Source: a virus. From it: DNA of 52,923 nucleotides. This document shows positions 1-7,602 of the stretch, one piece after another. The position numbers and the translations under genes were made by a program. Location: positions 1 through 52,923 of IMG/VR virus record IMGVR_UViG_3300038456_000063. One strand, written 5' to 3'. Under the pieces are notes generated by a model. The model saw nothing but the letters and a program-made list of their open reading frames with translations. It made no database searches and had not been told where the DNA came from. Position 1 is the stretch's first letter. Each line of letters opens with the position of its first letter.

Positions 1-214
1 TGGCATCCCAATCGGCCTCTTCTTGGCGGGCACGCTCATGGCCGCAGTCGGTGACATAGAGCGTGTAAACGTCTTCATAAAAGTGCCCTTGCTCGCGCTC
101 CACGAAGTCTTCCAAGATTTGGAAGGCGGCGAAGAGCATCAGGTGGTCACGGTCGCACCACGTCGGCGGCAGGGCCTCGCAGGTCACGACGTTGTACTTG
201 GCCACAGTCGGCAC
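1..214 (-). CDS. Hypothetical protein, 3'-truncated by window edge
   Basis: An open frame of 71 codons runs off the window without a stop. I start it at the GTG at 214; a second GTG at 205 is also possible, and there is no in-frame ATG before the upstream stop. The visible protein is moderately acidic with two Trp and several Cys and His residues (e.g. TWCDRDH and VTDCGHERARQEE). Codon third positions are G/C-rich as in neighbouring genes. I do not recognise a family. It overlaps the preceding 36-aa gene by 31 nt, suggesting coupled translation. Confidence 0.5.
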   Translation of the reverse strand, partial: MPTVAKYNVVTCEALPPTWCDRDHLMLFAAFQILEDFVEREQGHFYEDVYTLYVTDCGHERARQEEADWDA

Positions 215-294
215 TTCAGCCAGTACCAGCGGTCGTTGAACCAGCCGCAGGCCGCTTGCAGCCGGCGTCGTAGGCTTCGGTTACGCTTGCTCAT
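184..294 (-). CDS. Small basic protein, 36 aa
   Basis: Short frame beginning MSKRNRSLRRRLQAACGWF and ending TTS. Its ATG at 294 is preceded by AAGG at a normal ribosome-binding distance (GAAGGCAACC-ATG). It is strongly basic at the N-terminus and Trp-rich in the middle. It lies just downstream of a terminator-like hairpin and overlaps the next gene. No family is recognised. It could be a genuine small phage protein or an upstream ORF coupling translation of the next gene. Confidence 0.45.
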   Translation of the reverse strand: MSKRNRSLRRRLQAACGWFNDRWYWLKCRLWPSTTS

Positions 295-318
295 GGTTGC
301 CTTCTGTCTACGAAAACT

Positions 319-346
319 CCCGTTTCAGCCCGGAGGCTGAAACGGG
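319..346 (-). terminator. Rho-independent terminator-like hairpin
   Basis: A perfect 12-bp stem (CCCGTTTCAGCC / GGCTGAAACGGG) with a 4-nt loop, followed on the minus strand by GAGTTTTC. It sits between the SEC-C gene (stop at 366) and the next start at 294, so it would end the transcript reading the SEC-C gene. Confidence 0.65.
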
Positions 347-365
347 AAGAGTTTCACGACTCGCC

Positions 366-1001
366 TCACGGCGTCTGGGCCTCAGTCGTTTCGGGCGGGT
401 TGATCGTGATGGTGCCGCCCGTGAGTTGCACCGGGGCGCAGCCGTCCATCTGGATCGTGGCGCTCTCAATCGGGAGGGTCACGCCGGGCACCGGGAACTC
501 CGCTGCCGGGCCGTCACCCGCCGTGGCCGCGACGGGATCGGCGGCCATTTGCTGGGCAACCACGGCGGCGGTGTCGTCCGGGTCCGCCACAGGGGCCGCG
601 TCGGGGATGCCTACCGGGCCGGGTTCGCCGGCCGGGCCGGGATCGTCGGGAATTCCCTCCGGGGCCGCGTCAATCGGGGCATCGACGGGAAGGGCCGTGG
701 CGTCCACAGGGGCGGCGGCCTCGGGCACACCCGCCTGGGCCTGGATGGCAGCGAACTGCTCGGCGACGGCAGCCGGGACCGGACCCGGCTGGCCTTGGCC
801 CAGAATCCGGGCGACCATGAGTTGCTCGCGGACTGCCGGCGGCAGGGCCTTGAGCATCTTGATCTTGTTCAAGCAACAGTGCTTGGCCTTCTTGCCGGAC
901 CCGCAGGGGCACGGGTCATTGCGGCTGATGTACGATTGGCCCAGGTTGGCCGCCGCCTGCTTGCGGGCGGCCTTCAGTCTCTTCTTGGCGCGTGAACTCA
1001 T
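366..1001 (-). CDS. SEC-C zinc-motif protein with Pro/Ala-rich tail
   Basis: The 211-aa protein starts MSSRAKKRLKAARKQ. At about residues 25-45 it carries a clear SEC-C motif (RNDPCPCGSGKKAKHCC), the zinc-binding module known from the SecA C-terminus and many accessory proteins. The remaining ~150 residues are rich in Ala, Pro, Asp and Gly (repeats such as AAPEGIPDDPGPAGEPGP) and are probably disordered. I chose the ATG at 1001 because upstream in-frame residues look non-coding and GAGAGACC precedes it. The function in the phage is unknown; SEC-C suggests protein or nucleic-acid contact. Confidence 0.75.
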   Translation of the reverse strand: MSSRAKKRLKAARKQAAANLGQSYISRNDPCPCGSGKKAKHCCLNKIKMLKALPPAVREQLMVARILGQGQPGPVPAAVAEQFAAIQAQAGVPEAAAPVDATALPVDAPIDAAPEGIPDDPGPAGEPGPVGIPDAAPVADPDDTAAVVAQQMAADPVAATAGDGPAAEFPVPGVTLPIESATIQMDGCAPVQLTGGTITINPPETTEAQTP

Positions 1002-1017
1002 GGTCTCTCGATTTCTT

Positions 1018-1194
1018 TCAGTTGAGGTTGTAGCCGAACGCATGGGCCGCCATGCCCAGGCCGGAAAGGACGACAACGAAGGCAATGTAGCCGTCGATGT
1101 CCCAGAAGCGCCAGGCCAGGGCTCCACCCACGGCGATGGCTACTCCAAGCACGGCTTGTCCGATGTTCTTGGCGGTTTCGTTCAAGACGAGCAT
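1018..1194 (-). CDS. Small two-helix membrane protein, 58 aa
   Basis: Starts MLVLNETAKNIGQAVLG. Two hydrophobic segments are visible, roughly residues 12-28 (AVLGVAIAVGGALAW) and 36-52 (GYIAFVVVLSGLGMAAHAF), separated by a short polar turn. The start overlaps the end of the preceding gene by 13 nt. No family is recognised; it is a likely inner-membrane phage protein. A holin is possible, but no lysis partner is adjacent. Confidence 0.6.
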   Translation of the reverse strand: MLVLNETAKNIGQAVLGVAIAVGGALAWRFWDIDGYIAFVVVLSGLGMAAHAFGYNLN

Positions 1195-1433
1195 CCTCCC
1201 GTGAAGTTGTCGCTGGCCCCGATGGGCTTGCTGACCGGGGCGATGTTCGGGTCGTCGGTTTGGGTGGCGGCCTCGACGGGGTTGCCCACGTTCTGCCAGC
1301 CGCCGGGGCCGTAAACCTGCCCTGACCCACCCTGCACGGTCCTGGTCTCCGGGTTGCGGTCCACGGGATCGACCATGCCGTTCTGGACGAGTTGGGTGAT
1401 AATGGGCTTGCTGTTGGTGACGATGTTCTGCAT
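1182..1433 (-). CDS. Small MQN-type hypothetical protein, 83 aa
   Basis: Begins MQNIVTNSKPIITQLVQNG and continues as a Gly/Pro/Asn-rich, probably flexible protein ending GGCSS. Its first residues resemble those of two other small proteins of this window (starts at 40916 and 41241), which also begin MQNV, though similarity beyond the start is weak. It is coding-like by codon use and lies in a tight gene string. Function unknown. Confidence 0.6.
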   Translation of the reverse strand: MQNIVTNSKPIITQLVQNGMVDPVDRNPETRTVQGGSGQVYGPGGWQNVGNPVEAATQTDDPNIAPVSKPIGASDNFTGGCSS

Positions 1434-1442
1434 GACTGAAAC

Positions 1443-1667
1443 TCACTTTCCGAGTGGAGCCTTGCCCCAACCCACTTGATGCCAGAGTCGTTCGTGGTAA
1501 TAAAACAGGACCAGCTTCATGGCGAAACAGACGCCGGTGAAGGCAAGGCAACAGCCAAAGTTGCCAAACCACAGATAGGCCATCCACAGGCCCACCAGGT
1601 TGCTGAGAACTTCAAACGACAGACCCTTGGTGAGGGTCCGTTTCGAGGTACTGGAATCAGGCTTCAT
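1443..1667 (-). CDS. DUF2061-like small membrane protein
   Basis: 74 aa with an N-terminal SKRTLTKGLSFEVLSN stretch, a hydrophobic centre and a C-terminal KLVLFYYHERLWHQVGWG. The KxxxYYxHERxW pattern near the end is the hallmark I associate with the DUF2061 membrane family, found as short two-helix proteins in bacteria and phages. A purine-rich GAGGGAAG precedes the ATG. The stop overlaps the upstream region of the next gene in the string. Molecular role is not known. Confidence 0.7.
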   Translation of the reverse strand: MKPDSSTSKRTLTKGLSFEVLSNLVGLWMAYLWFGNFGCCLAFTGVCFAMKLVLFYYHERLWHQVGWGKAPLGK

Positions 1668-2308
1668 TTCTTCCCTCGCTTTACCGTGGTGGGCTTGACA
1701 GCCGGGGCCTTCTTGACAGACTTGGGCTTGCTGGGCTTGTTGGGCGAAGACTTGCAGTGCTCGCCCATCCAGTCGAAGAAGTACCAGCGGTTGAGCCGGT
1801 CGATTACCGGGTCGTGGGCAATGTGCTGAAGGTAGGTCTTCACTTCATCCCAGGTCGAGAAGATCATTTCAAAGGGCAAGGTGCCGAAGAGCCAATCCGG
1901 GGTGTGCTCGACGCCCTGCTCAATGCGAATCAGGATGGGCTTCTTGCAGCGGTTGGCCCAGAACAATTCCTCGTAGGTGCCCGTGGCATGGATGTCCAAG
2001 TCGAGGTTCACGACCAGGAAATCGCTCACGTCCACCATCCGCAGATCGACGGGGCGAATCTGCCGCATTTGGGTGCGGATGAATTCGTAGTCGCCGGCCT
2101 TCTTGGCTTTCTGCCGGAGGGCACGGTTCTCCAAGTCTTCCACGCCGATGTCGATAGGCTTGCGGCAGGGATCGAGCCAGAGGATTTTCAGGTCGCTCAA
2201 TGACTTCATCAGGTCTTGACGCCAGCCCACGCCGCCGTCCAGCACGCGGTCCATTGCCCCGCACAGGTAGCCACGGTTCATGGCCAGTCGGTTCATGGTT
2301 TTCTTCAT
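1664..2308 (-). CDS. Nucleoside 2-deoxyribosyltransferase-like protein
   Basis: 214 aa. The N-terminus contains YLCGAMDRVLDGGVGWRQDL, followed by ILWLDPCRKP, then VDVSDFLVVNLDLDIHATGTYEELFWANRCKKPILIRI. This is the glycine-rich entry, acidic catalytic and GTxxEL pattern of the nucleoside 2-deoxyribosyltransferase fold, which moves deoxyribose between bases. The C-terminal ~25 residues are Lys/Pro/Ser-rich. The ATG at 2308 overlaps the stop of deoC (ATGA), so the two salvage genes are translationally coupled. The ATG at 2296 is an alternative start. It could be a distant relative with another N-glycosidic substrate. Confidence 0.65.
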   Translation of the reverse strand: MKKTMNRLAMNRGYLCGAMDRVLDGGVGWRQDLMKSLSDLKILWLDPCRKPIDIGVEDLENRALRQKAKKAGDYEFIRTQMRQIRPVDLRMVDVSDFLVVNLDLDIHATGTYEELFWANRCKKPILIRIEQGVEHTPDWLFGTLPFEMIFSTWDEVKTYLQHIAHDPVIDRLNRWYFFDWMGEHCKSSPNKPSKPKSVKKAPAVKPTTVKRGKK

Positions 2309-3054
2309 GGCAGTAGTTCCGCGAACTTGGAGGAACCAATGCGGGTGCAGCCCATGTCGAGGTACTGGCACGCATCGGCGTAGGTGTTGATGCCGCCGCT
2401 GGCCTTGACTTGGCACCGGCCTTGGAGGACATCGAGCATGATCTTCACCATGCCGGCGGTGGCCCCTTGTGGGCCAAAGCCGGTGGAAGTCTTCACAAAG
2501 TCCACGCCCAGATCGACACACAGGCGGCAGGCGTCGGCAATCTGGTCGGGCGTGTAATAGCACGTCTCCAGGATGGCCTTGACGGTCACACAGCGTTCGT
2601 GGGCGGAATGGATGATGGGAACCAACTCGTTCGCCACCGGAGCCGAGTCGCCGTCCAGGAACCGGCCGTAGTTGATTACCACGTCAAGTTCCGTCGCGCC
2701 GGCCTCCATCGCCAACATGGCTTCCATGACTTTGGCGGCCGGGCAGGCGTTGCCGTGCGGGAAACCAATCACGGCAGCTACCCTCTCCGTATAGAGAGTT
2801 GCAAAAGAAACGAGACTGGTTGTGACGCAGACGGATTTTATTGCGTAGCGTTCCACCAACTCGCAGGCCGCCCGCACGTCTTCCAGGGTGGCCGTGGGTT
2901 TCAGCACCGCCAAGTCCAGGGCGGCGGCGATCCGTTTCACGCCGCAGGCCCGTCCATTGATCTCGCGGGCAACTTCCCGCTTGATCTCGGCGGAACGGGC
3001 CATTGCATTGGCGTACATGACATCGGCAGAGGGGAGGATCAGCTTGTCGGACAC
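2305..3054 (-). CDS. deoC: Deoxyribose-phosphate aldolase
   Basis: 249 aa, normal for DeoC. It cleaves 2-deoxyribose-5-phosphate to glyceraldehyde-3-phosphate and acetaldehyde during deoxynucleoside catabolism. Family signatures are all present: LDLAVLKPTAT near residues 46-55, TELDVVINYG with the catalytic Asp (~124), DFVKTSTGFGPQGAT with the Schiff-base Lys (~188), and VKASGGI with the second Lys (~217). I chose the GTG at 3054, preceded by GAGAGACC; it overlaps the end of the upstream methyltransferase by 16 nt. A copy of the conserved AACCAG-N11 element lies inside the gene at 2793-2821. It is coupled to the deoxyribosyltransferase-like gene downstream. Confidence 0.9.
   Translation of the reverse strand: MSDKLILPSADVMYANAMARSAEIKREVAREINGRACGVKRIAAALDLAVLKPTATLEDVRAACELVERYAIKSVCVTTSLVSFATLYTERVAAVIGFPHGNACPAAKVMEAMLAMEAGATELDVVINYGRFLDGDSAPVANELVPIIHSAHERCVTVKAILETCYYTPDQIADACRLCVDLGVDFVKTSTGFGPQGATAGMVKIMLDVLQGRCQVKASGGINTYADACQYLDMGCTRIGSSKFAELLP
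2793..2821 (-). promoter_or_regulatory. Copy 1 of AACCAG-N11-TTGCAACTCTCT element (inside deoC)
   Basis: On the minus strand it reads AACCAG, 11 nt, TTGCAACTCTCT, identical in both blocks and in spacing to four other copies in the window. This copy falls within deoC codons and encodes part of TTSLVSFATLYTE. It is the only copy fully buried in a conserved enzyme; the next start downstream is at 2308. Confidence 0.5.
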
Positions 3055-3881
3055 AGTTGGTCTCTCATTAGTTGGCAGTATTCGGGGGAAATGTCGATGC
3101 CGATGGAGAGCCGGCCGTGGGCACGGGCGTAGTTCAGGGTCGTGCCGCTGCCGGCGAAGGGGTCCAGCACGGTCCCGCCGTAGCGGCAGGTTGCCAGGAT
3201 GGGGAGTTCCACCAGTTGCTCGGAAAAGGTCGCCCGGTGGCCCTTGCCGCCGTGCGAGGAGGGGACTTGCCAGGTATCGTAGGGCGGCATGACGCCGCCC
3301 TTCTGAGTGCGGCGGCCGACGGTCTTCTTGTCGAAGTAGTAAAACCGCTCGCGGACAAAGTGGAACATATACTCGTGCGACATGGCGCAGCGGTCCCGCA
3401 CTTGGTCCGGGGTGGGGTTGGCCTTGACCCACACGTTGTCGTTGCGGACGATCCAGCCCTCGCCCTGCATGGCGATGGCAAAGCGGTGGGGAAGTAGCAA
3501 TAGCTGCTTGCCACGGGTCCACAGGCCGGGACGCCGCTTGTCTTGCGGCCGGCAGCCGAAGCGGCGGGCGGACTGCTTGTTCTCGCCTCCTCGGGCCTGC
3601 CCCCGGCCGCTCCAATAGGTGTCGCCCAGGTTCACCCACAGCGAGCCCGTATCGGACAACACGGGTATCAAAGCACGGAAGACTCCGACCAACTTGTCGA
3701 TGTACTCCTGTGGGTCGGCCTCCAAGCCAAGCTGGCCTTTCACGCCGTAGTCACGCTGCCCGTAGAACGGCGGCGACGTGACGATGCAGCTTACCGTGTG
3801 GCCGTGGCTTCTCAGCCACTTGGCACCGGCGACGGCATCGGCGTTGAGGATCGTGGTGTAGAGGTCTTGATGGAAGATCAT
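3039..3881 (-). CDS. DNA methyltransferase (N4-cytosine/N6-adenine type)
   Basis: 280 aa. Motif IV TSPPFYGQRDYG lies near the N-terminus (about residues 34-45) and motif I DPFAGSGTT near the C-terminus (about residues 240-248). This is the beta-class order seen in S-adenosylmethionine-dependent amino-methyltransferases of DNA. The central part contains WVNLGDTYWSGRG and NDNVWVKANPTPDQVRDRCAMSHEYMFHF, typical of the N4C/N6A family. The ATG at 3881 overlaps the upstream gene by 4 nt. It probably protects phage DNA from host restriction. No partner nuclease is adjacent. Confidence 0.85.
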   Translation of the reverse strand: MIFHQDLYTTILNADAVAGAKWLRSHGHTVSCIVTSPPFYGQRDYGVKGQLGLEADPQEYIDKLVGVFRALIPVLSDTGSLWVNLGDTYWSGRGQARGGENKQSARRFGCRPQDKRRPGLWTRGKQLLLLPHRFAIAMQGEGWIVRNDNVWVKANPTPDQVRDRCAMSHEYMFHFVRERFYYFDKKTVGRRTQKGGVMPPYDTWQVPSSHGGKGHRATFSEQLVELPILATCRYGGTVLDPFAGSGTTLNYARAHGRLSIGIDISPEYCQLMRDQLCPTS

Positions 3882-4327
3882 AGCCGCTCCAACTTCTCGA
3901 TCCGGGGCGTGACCTGGGAGTGTCCGAAACAGGGCCACCAGTCGTGGAGCGACTCGTGGACGAGGATCAGAGAGCCCGTGCCGACGGGGTGCTGAAGGGT
4001 TTCGTAGTCCAGCGTGACGCCGGGACAGAATGGGCTATTCATGCCCAGCGTCTTGTCGCCGGGGAACGAGGCCAGCGGCATGACCATCACGTCCCACGGG
4101 CCGATCTTGTGATAGCGGGCGATGCAGTAGTCCAAGACATTCTGCAAGTCAGGATCGTTGGTGCGGGTCTTCAAGACCTTCAAGTGGTCGATGGCCTTGT
4201 CCAGCCAGATTTGCTCGTAGGTGTGTTCACCCGTCGTCATGTAGTACAGGCCGCCGACAAAGGGAGCGGCGAGCATGAACATCGGGGCGACCATCACGAT
4301 CAAGAGCCAACGGCAGTACCGCTTCAT
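3878..4327 (-). CDS. Membrane-anchored HExxH protein, putative metallopeptidase
   Basis: 149 aa. Residues 6-28 are hydrophobic (WLLIVMVAPMFMLAAPFVGGLYY), forming a signal anchor. Near the C-terminus is SLILVHESLHDWWP, in which HESLH matches the HExxH zinc-protease motif. The rest shows no family I recognise. With an N-terminal anchor the domain should face the periplasm, which would fit a role in cell-envelope or protein cleavage, but that is inference from one motif. The ATG is at 4327, overlapping the RNA ligase stop. Confidence 0.55.
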   Translation of the reverse strand: MKRYCRWLLIVMVAPMFMLAAPFVGGLYYMTTGEHTYEQIWLDKAIDHLKVLKTRTNDPDLQNVLDYCIARYHKIGPWDVMVMPLASFPGDKTLGMNSPFCPGVTLDYETLQHPVGTGSLILVHESLHDWWPCFGHSQVTPRIEKLERL

Positions 4328-5445
4328 CACTCGGCCTCCCCGTTGTCTTGGGCGTTTTTGCGGTCGAGGTAGTCGGCCGACTTGCTCTTGAGGATCATTC
4401 GGCCCCGCAGCACGTCGCTGTAGGCTTCCACCACGGGCGTGATGACGATACCCTCGCGGCCCTTGAACTTGCTCTTGATGCCCTCGGGGCTTATCAGCGT
4501 GGTGGGGCCATCGGTGAGGGCCTCGACCATCTTGTGGCTGAAGGGGCCTTGGTAGAGCAGCGGGGCCAACTCCACGTCGTTGTTGTGGCACATGGCCTTG
4601 ACAATATCCCAGTCGAGATAGTCGCCATCGTGCGTAATGTCGAAGACGCGGAAGCCCACGTCGCCGGCCGGGATGCCGTAATCCATGTCCTGGATGCCGG
4701 GTCCGTACAACTCGCCGAAGACCACGATGTTGCGGCGCTCGCCGCAGAGGGTGTTGAGCATGTTCAAAACACCCTCGATCTCCAACGGCCGCCAGTAGAT
4801 CGACAGGTGGCCCTCCGTTTCCTTGGAGCGGTTCGTGTGGTGGCTGCCGGCCATGAATTGAAATTCGCCGTCGTGATAGACGCATCCCACCCGGCTGTTG
4901 GTGCCGTGAATCTTCTCCGTCACGCGGACGATGGTGCCGACCGGGATGGCGTCGGGGTGGCGGTAGTAGTTCTGAATGTCCGTGTACTCGTGGAACATCG
5001 GGCATTCCGGGGCCAGCCGGCCTTGGCCGCCGCCGCTGTTGTGAGCGGTGACGCGCGGCGGCTCGTACTTCTGGCCGGCGTAGAAGCCGGTGACGTTGGC
5101 TTGCTCCGTGCCGGCCCAGGCCGCGAGGTGCGCCAACTCGGGCGGCAGCTTGGCGATGAAGCCGTAGCTGGCGATGGTCCGCAGCCGGCAGGCGGCAACC
5201 CGGCAGGGAATCTTCAGGCCCTCGAAGGTCGCCGTCTTGAGGTACTTCTGCACGCCCAGAACCTCGCTCACGACGGCGGGGATCAGCATATCGGGCGGGA
5301 AATAGACGATGGCGTCTCCGGCCTGATACTCGCCCTTGGGCACAACCACTTGCGTGCCCAGAATCTTGGCGATCTCCAAACGGTCGGCTTGCGGGTGCGG
5401 CTCGATGGCCTTGATGGTCTCGACACTGATGATGATTTCGGACAT
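4327..5445 (-). CDS. RNA ligase (DRB0094/Rnl5-like)
   Basis: 372 aa. An N-terminal OB-like region (about 1-150, beginning SVETIKAIEPHPQADRLEIAKI) precedes a nucleotidyltransferase domain. Motif I is TEKIHGTN with the adenylated Lys at ~178; motif III is VVFGELYGPG; motif IV is EGIVITP; motif V is MILKSKSADYL. The N-terminal OB-fold and KxHGTN core resemble the Deinococcus DraRnl group, which seals nicked RNA. I start at the ATG at 5445. In phages such ligases can repair host-cleaved tRNA, and tRNA genes are present in this genome. Confidence 0.85.
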   Translation of the reverse strand: MSEIIISVETIKAIEPHPQADRLEIAKILGTQVVVPKGEYQAGDAIVYFPPDMLIPAVVSEVLGVQKYLKTATFEGLKIPCRVAACRLRTIASYGFIAKLPPELAHLAAWAGTEQANVTGFYAGQKYEPPRVTAHNSGGGQGRLAPECPMFHEYTDIQNYYRHPDAIPVGTIVRVTEKIHGTNSRVGCVYHDGEFQFMAGSHHTNRSKETEGHLSIYWRPLEIEGVLNMLNTLCGERRNIVVFGELYGPGIQDMDYGIPAGDVGFRVFDITHDGDYLDWDIVKAMCHNNDVELAPLLYQGPFSHKMVEALTDGPTTLISPEGIKSKFKGREGIVITPVVEAYSDVLRGRMILKSKSADYLDRKNAQDNGEAE

Positions 5446-5513
5446 GCGCGTACCTTCAGACAATTGGTGGTTACTGGGTCTCTACAGAGGGATTTCAGGC
5501 GGCCCGAACGGGC

Positions 5514-5753
5514 CTATTCGGCAGAAGGAGCATCGCCGCGCTCCTCGGTCTCTTGGGTCGTCACGACCAGTTGCAACTTCACCGGCGCTCCGGGCTTCAT
5601 CCCGGCGGGCCACAGGTCCAGCTTGAAGGTGCCGCCGCCGGGCAGCTTGCCTTCGACGGCAGGCCCGGCAAACTGCTCGGCCACGGCCTTTTCGACGGGC
5701 CACTCGTAGACATAGCTGGTTACGACGTTGCGTTGAATCTGGAACTTGGTCAT
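5514..5753 (-). CDS. Hypothetical protein, 79 aa
   Basis: Begins MTKFQIQRNVVTSYVYEWPVEKAV and ends TTQETEERGDAPSAE. Alternating hydrophobic pattern suggests a small beta-rich domain with an acidic, flexible tail. The ATG follows AGAGACAACCA, the AGAC/AACC-type leader common in this window. The stop codon runs into a GC hairpin (GGCCCG-TT-CGGGCC) without a T-run. No family recognised. Confidence 0.6.
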   Translation of the reverse strand: MTKFQIQRNVVTSYVYEWPVEKAVAEQFAGPAVEGKLPGGGTFKLDLWPAGMKPGAPVKLQLVVTTQETEERGDAPSAE

Positions 5754-5763
5754 TGGTTGTCTC

Positions 5764-6609
5764 TTAGGAAATCAGCGTTAGGGCGCGTGCCTTCAAGTAG
5801 CCTTCGACGACAAAATACTCGTCGCTGATCGTGCCGTCCGTGAAGTAGTTGAAGCTGCCGATGTTCGTCTTGACGGTTCGCCAGAAGCACACCGGGACGC
5901 CGGAAATGCGGAACACGTCGGCATTGCCCCAAAGGGTTTCTTCCACGGGGTAGCGCTGCTTCACATAGGCGTACAGGCAGTCGTAAACGCTGGCGTCGTC
6001 CGCAAGTTCTTCCTGGCGGCGATCTGTGCTGACCCGCCGCATCTGCACGTAGCGCAGATGCTTGAACCGCGAACAGAAGTCGATGATGTCGAAGACTTCC
6101 GCGTGGTTGAATCGCGTCACCACAATCTGGACTCGCGGGCGCTCGGTCTTGGTGATGATCTCTTCCCAGTCGGGAATGACCCGCGTGTCCATCATGGTCA
6201 TGCTGACGTGCGGCTTCAGCGTATGTATCGAGTAACCTGCCGATAGGTCGCACTGGTTAATGACGTGCATCCGCTTCATGGCGAGGTGGCCGTTCGTCCG
6301 CAGCCCCACTCCGAAGCCACGCTCGTGAAGGTGCTCGATCAACTCGCTCAAGTAGCCGTAGAGCAGGCTGTCCGTGTTCTGGCCGGTGATGTACAGTTTG
6401 CGGATGCCGTGCTCTTGGCAGCGGTCAAGGAACTCCTCGAAGCGGGGCCATTGCAGATAGGGTGTCCACAACTGGTTCTGACCGGCTAATTCCGCCTCAA
6501 TGTCCCTGCCCAGGCAGAAGTAGCAACGGATGTTGCATTTGCCTAATAGGTTAATGTTGGCGAAACTCGGTGCCTCGCGCTCGCGGTTCTTGGTGAACAA
6601 GTCGTTCAT
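5764..6609 (-). CDS. Radical SAM-type protein
   Basis: 281 aa. After a short N-terminus comes FANINLLGKCNIRCYFCLGRD, a CxxxCxxC motif that binds the 4Fe-4S cluster and S-adenosylmethionine. It is followed by KLYITGQNTDSLLYGYLSELIEHL (in the place of the usual GGEP strand, here GQN) and GVGLRTNGHL, a typical second radical SAM strand. No extra Cys cluster (SPASM) is visible in the C-terminus. The ATG at 6609 overlaps the preceding P-loop gene by 4 nt, so the two are co-translated. The substrate cannot be told from sequence. Confidence 0.8.
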   Translation of the reverse strand: MNDLFTKNREREAPSFANINLLGKCNIRCYFCLGRDIEAELAGQNQLWTPYLQWPRFEEFLDRCQEHGIRKLYITGQNTDSLLYGYLSELIEHLHERGFGVGLRTNGHLAMKRMHVINQCDLSAGYSIHTLKPHVSMTMMDTRVIPDWEEIITKTERPRVQIVVTRFNHAEVFDIIDFCSRFKHLRYVQMRRVSTDRRQEELADDASVYDCLYAYVKQRYPVEETLWGNADVFRISGVPVCFWRTVKTNIGSFNYFTDGTISDEYFVVEGYLKARALTLIS

Positions 6610-7445
6610 CGCGTGCCCTGCCCCCAGTCGTTGGTGTAGCCTTCCGACGGCTGCCCGCGTTGCTGCTCCGTGGCGTCCACGGCAAAGGTCTCGCCCTCGC
6701 TCGTCGGCGTGCCTTTCAACAGCTTGTTCTTCTCGACCAGCCGCAGGCACGCCTTGTAGACCGCACTGCCGGACAGATCGGACATGAGCCAGATTTGATG
6801 GGTTGAGAAAAAGCTGCTAAAGCCGTGCTCATAGTGCAAGTCCATGAGGGTTCGCATGACGGTCTTCTCGTGAACCGTCTCGGCCTCGTGTTCCGCCGCT
6901 CCCAGCTTCGTGCGGCGAATGCCGTACTCGACATCCAATTCGTCAATGACGCCTTGCAGGTCGCCCGGCTGGACCAGGGTGTAGGGGACGTGCCAGGCGT
7001 CCAGGTAATTGACGATGGTGCCGTGGATCGAGGCGGCAGCCTCGGCCGTCTGGTAGCGGCCTTGCGGCTTGTACTCGACCTTGCGGTCCACGAGGAAATT
7101 GATCGACTGGTGGGCCAACTCAAAGGCGTCGGCAACGTGCTTCAACTCGCTCGCCGCCGGCAGTTGTTTCATGCAGGCATACATGACCTGCAAGAGCATT
7201 GGCGAATCCGTGACGATGATGTTCACGCCCGATTGCAGATAGAGGTCTTCCGTATGCAATTGGCTGGCGAAGGTGTAGACATGATCGAACGACTTCAATT
7301 GCCGCTGCTGGTAGGCCCAGGTCTTGACGAACTCTTGGACCAACTCGGCGTCGAAGCCCTCGGCCTTCAAATAGCCGAACAACTGCGCCGCCAGGGTGCT
7401 TTTCCCGACACACGGACCACCAAAGAAATTCACTCGCAGACTCAT
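6606..7445 (-). CDS. P-loop ATPase/kinase (AAA_28, NadR-like)
   Basis: 279 aa. Walker A is FFGGPCVGKSTLAAQLF at residues ~7-23, followed by ELVQEFVKTWAYQQRQL and a Walker B-like VNIIVTDSPMLLQVM. This pattern matches the NadR-like AAA_28 group of small-molecule kinases and ATPases common in phages. Residues after ~200 (TVMRTLMDLHYEHGFSSFF and on) look like a separate winged-helix-like segment, and the last 30 are polar. It sits between two radical SAM-type genes and overlaps the downstream one. It could phosphorylate a nucleotide or drive the partner enzymes; substrate unknown. Confidence 0.75.
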   Translation of the reverse strand: MSLRVNFFGGPCVGKSTLAAQLFGYLKAEGFDAELVQEFVKTWAYQQRQLKSFDHVYTFASQLHTEDLYLQSGVNIIVTDSPMLLQVMYACMKQLPAASELKHVADAFELAHQSINFLVDRKVEYKPQGRYQTAEAAASIHGTIVNYLDAWHVPYTLVQPGDLQGVIDELDVEYGIRRTKLGAAEHEAETVHEKTVMRTLMDLHYEHGFSSFFSTHQIWLMSDLSGSAVYKACLRLVEKNKLLKGTPTSEGETFAVDATEQQRGQPSEGYTNDWGQGTR

Positions 7446-7502
7446 TCCAAAACTCCAAAAACCAGTTCGTCGATCGGCTACTTGCGTGGCAGCTATGTCG
7501 GT

Positions 7503-7530
7503 GCTATAGTCTCCGCTGCTACACGCCCAA
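7503..7530 (-). promoter_or_regulatory. Candidate sigma70-like promoter
   Basis: On the minus strand TTGGGC (7525-7530) and TATAGC (7503-7508) are separated by 16 nt, about 57 nt before the P-loop ATPase start at 7445. The surrounding gap (7446-7602) is otherwise non-coding. This is a weak consensus match and may be chance. Confidence 0.35.
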
Positions 7531-7602
7531 TTTACGTTCCCACCCGGAGCGGCCAACACCGAAACTGGGCCACTCACCCTCACCGATCAACGACCTGTGC
7601 GG

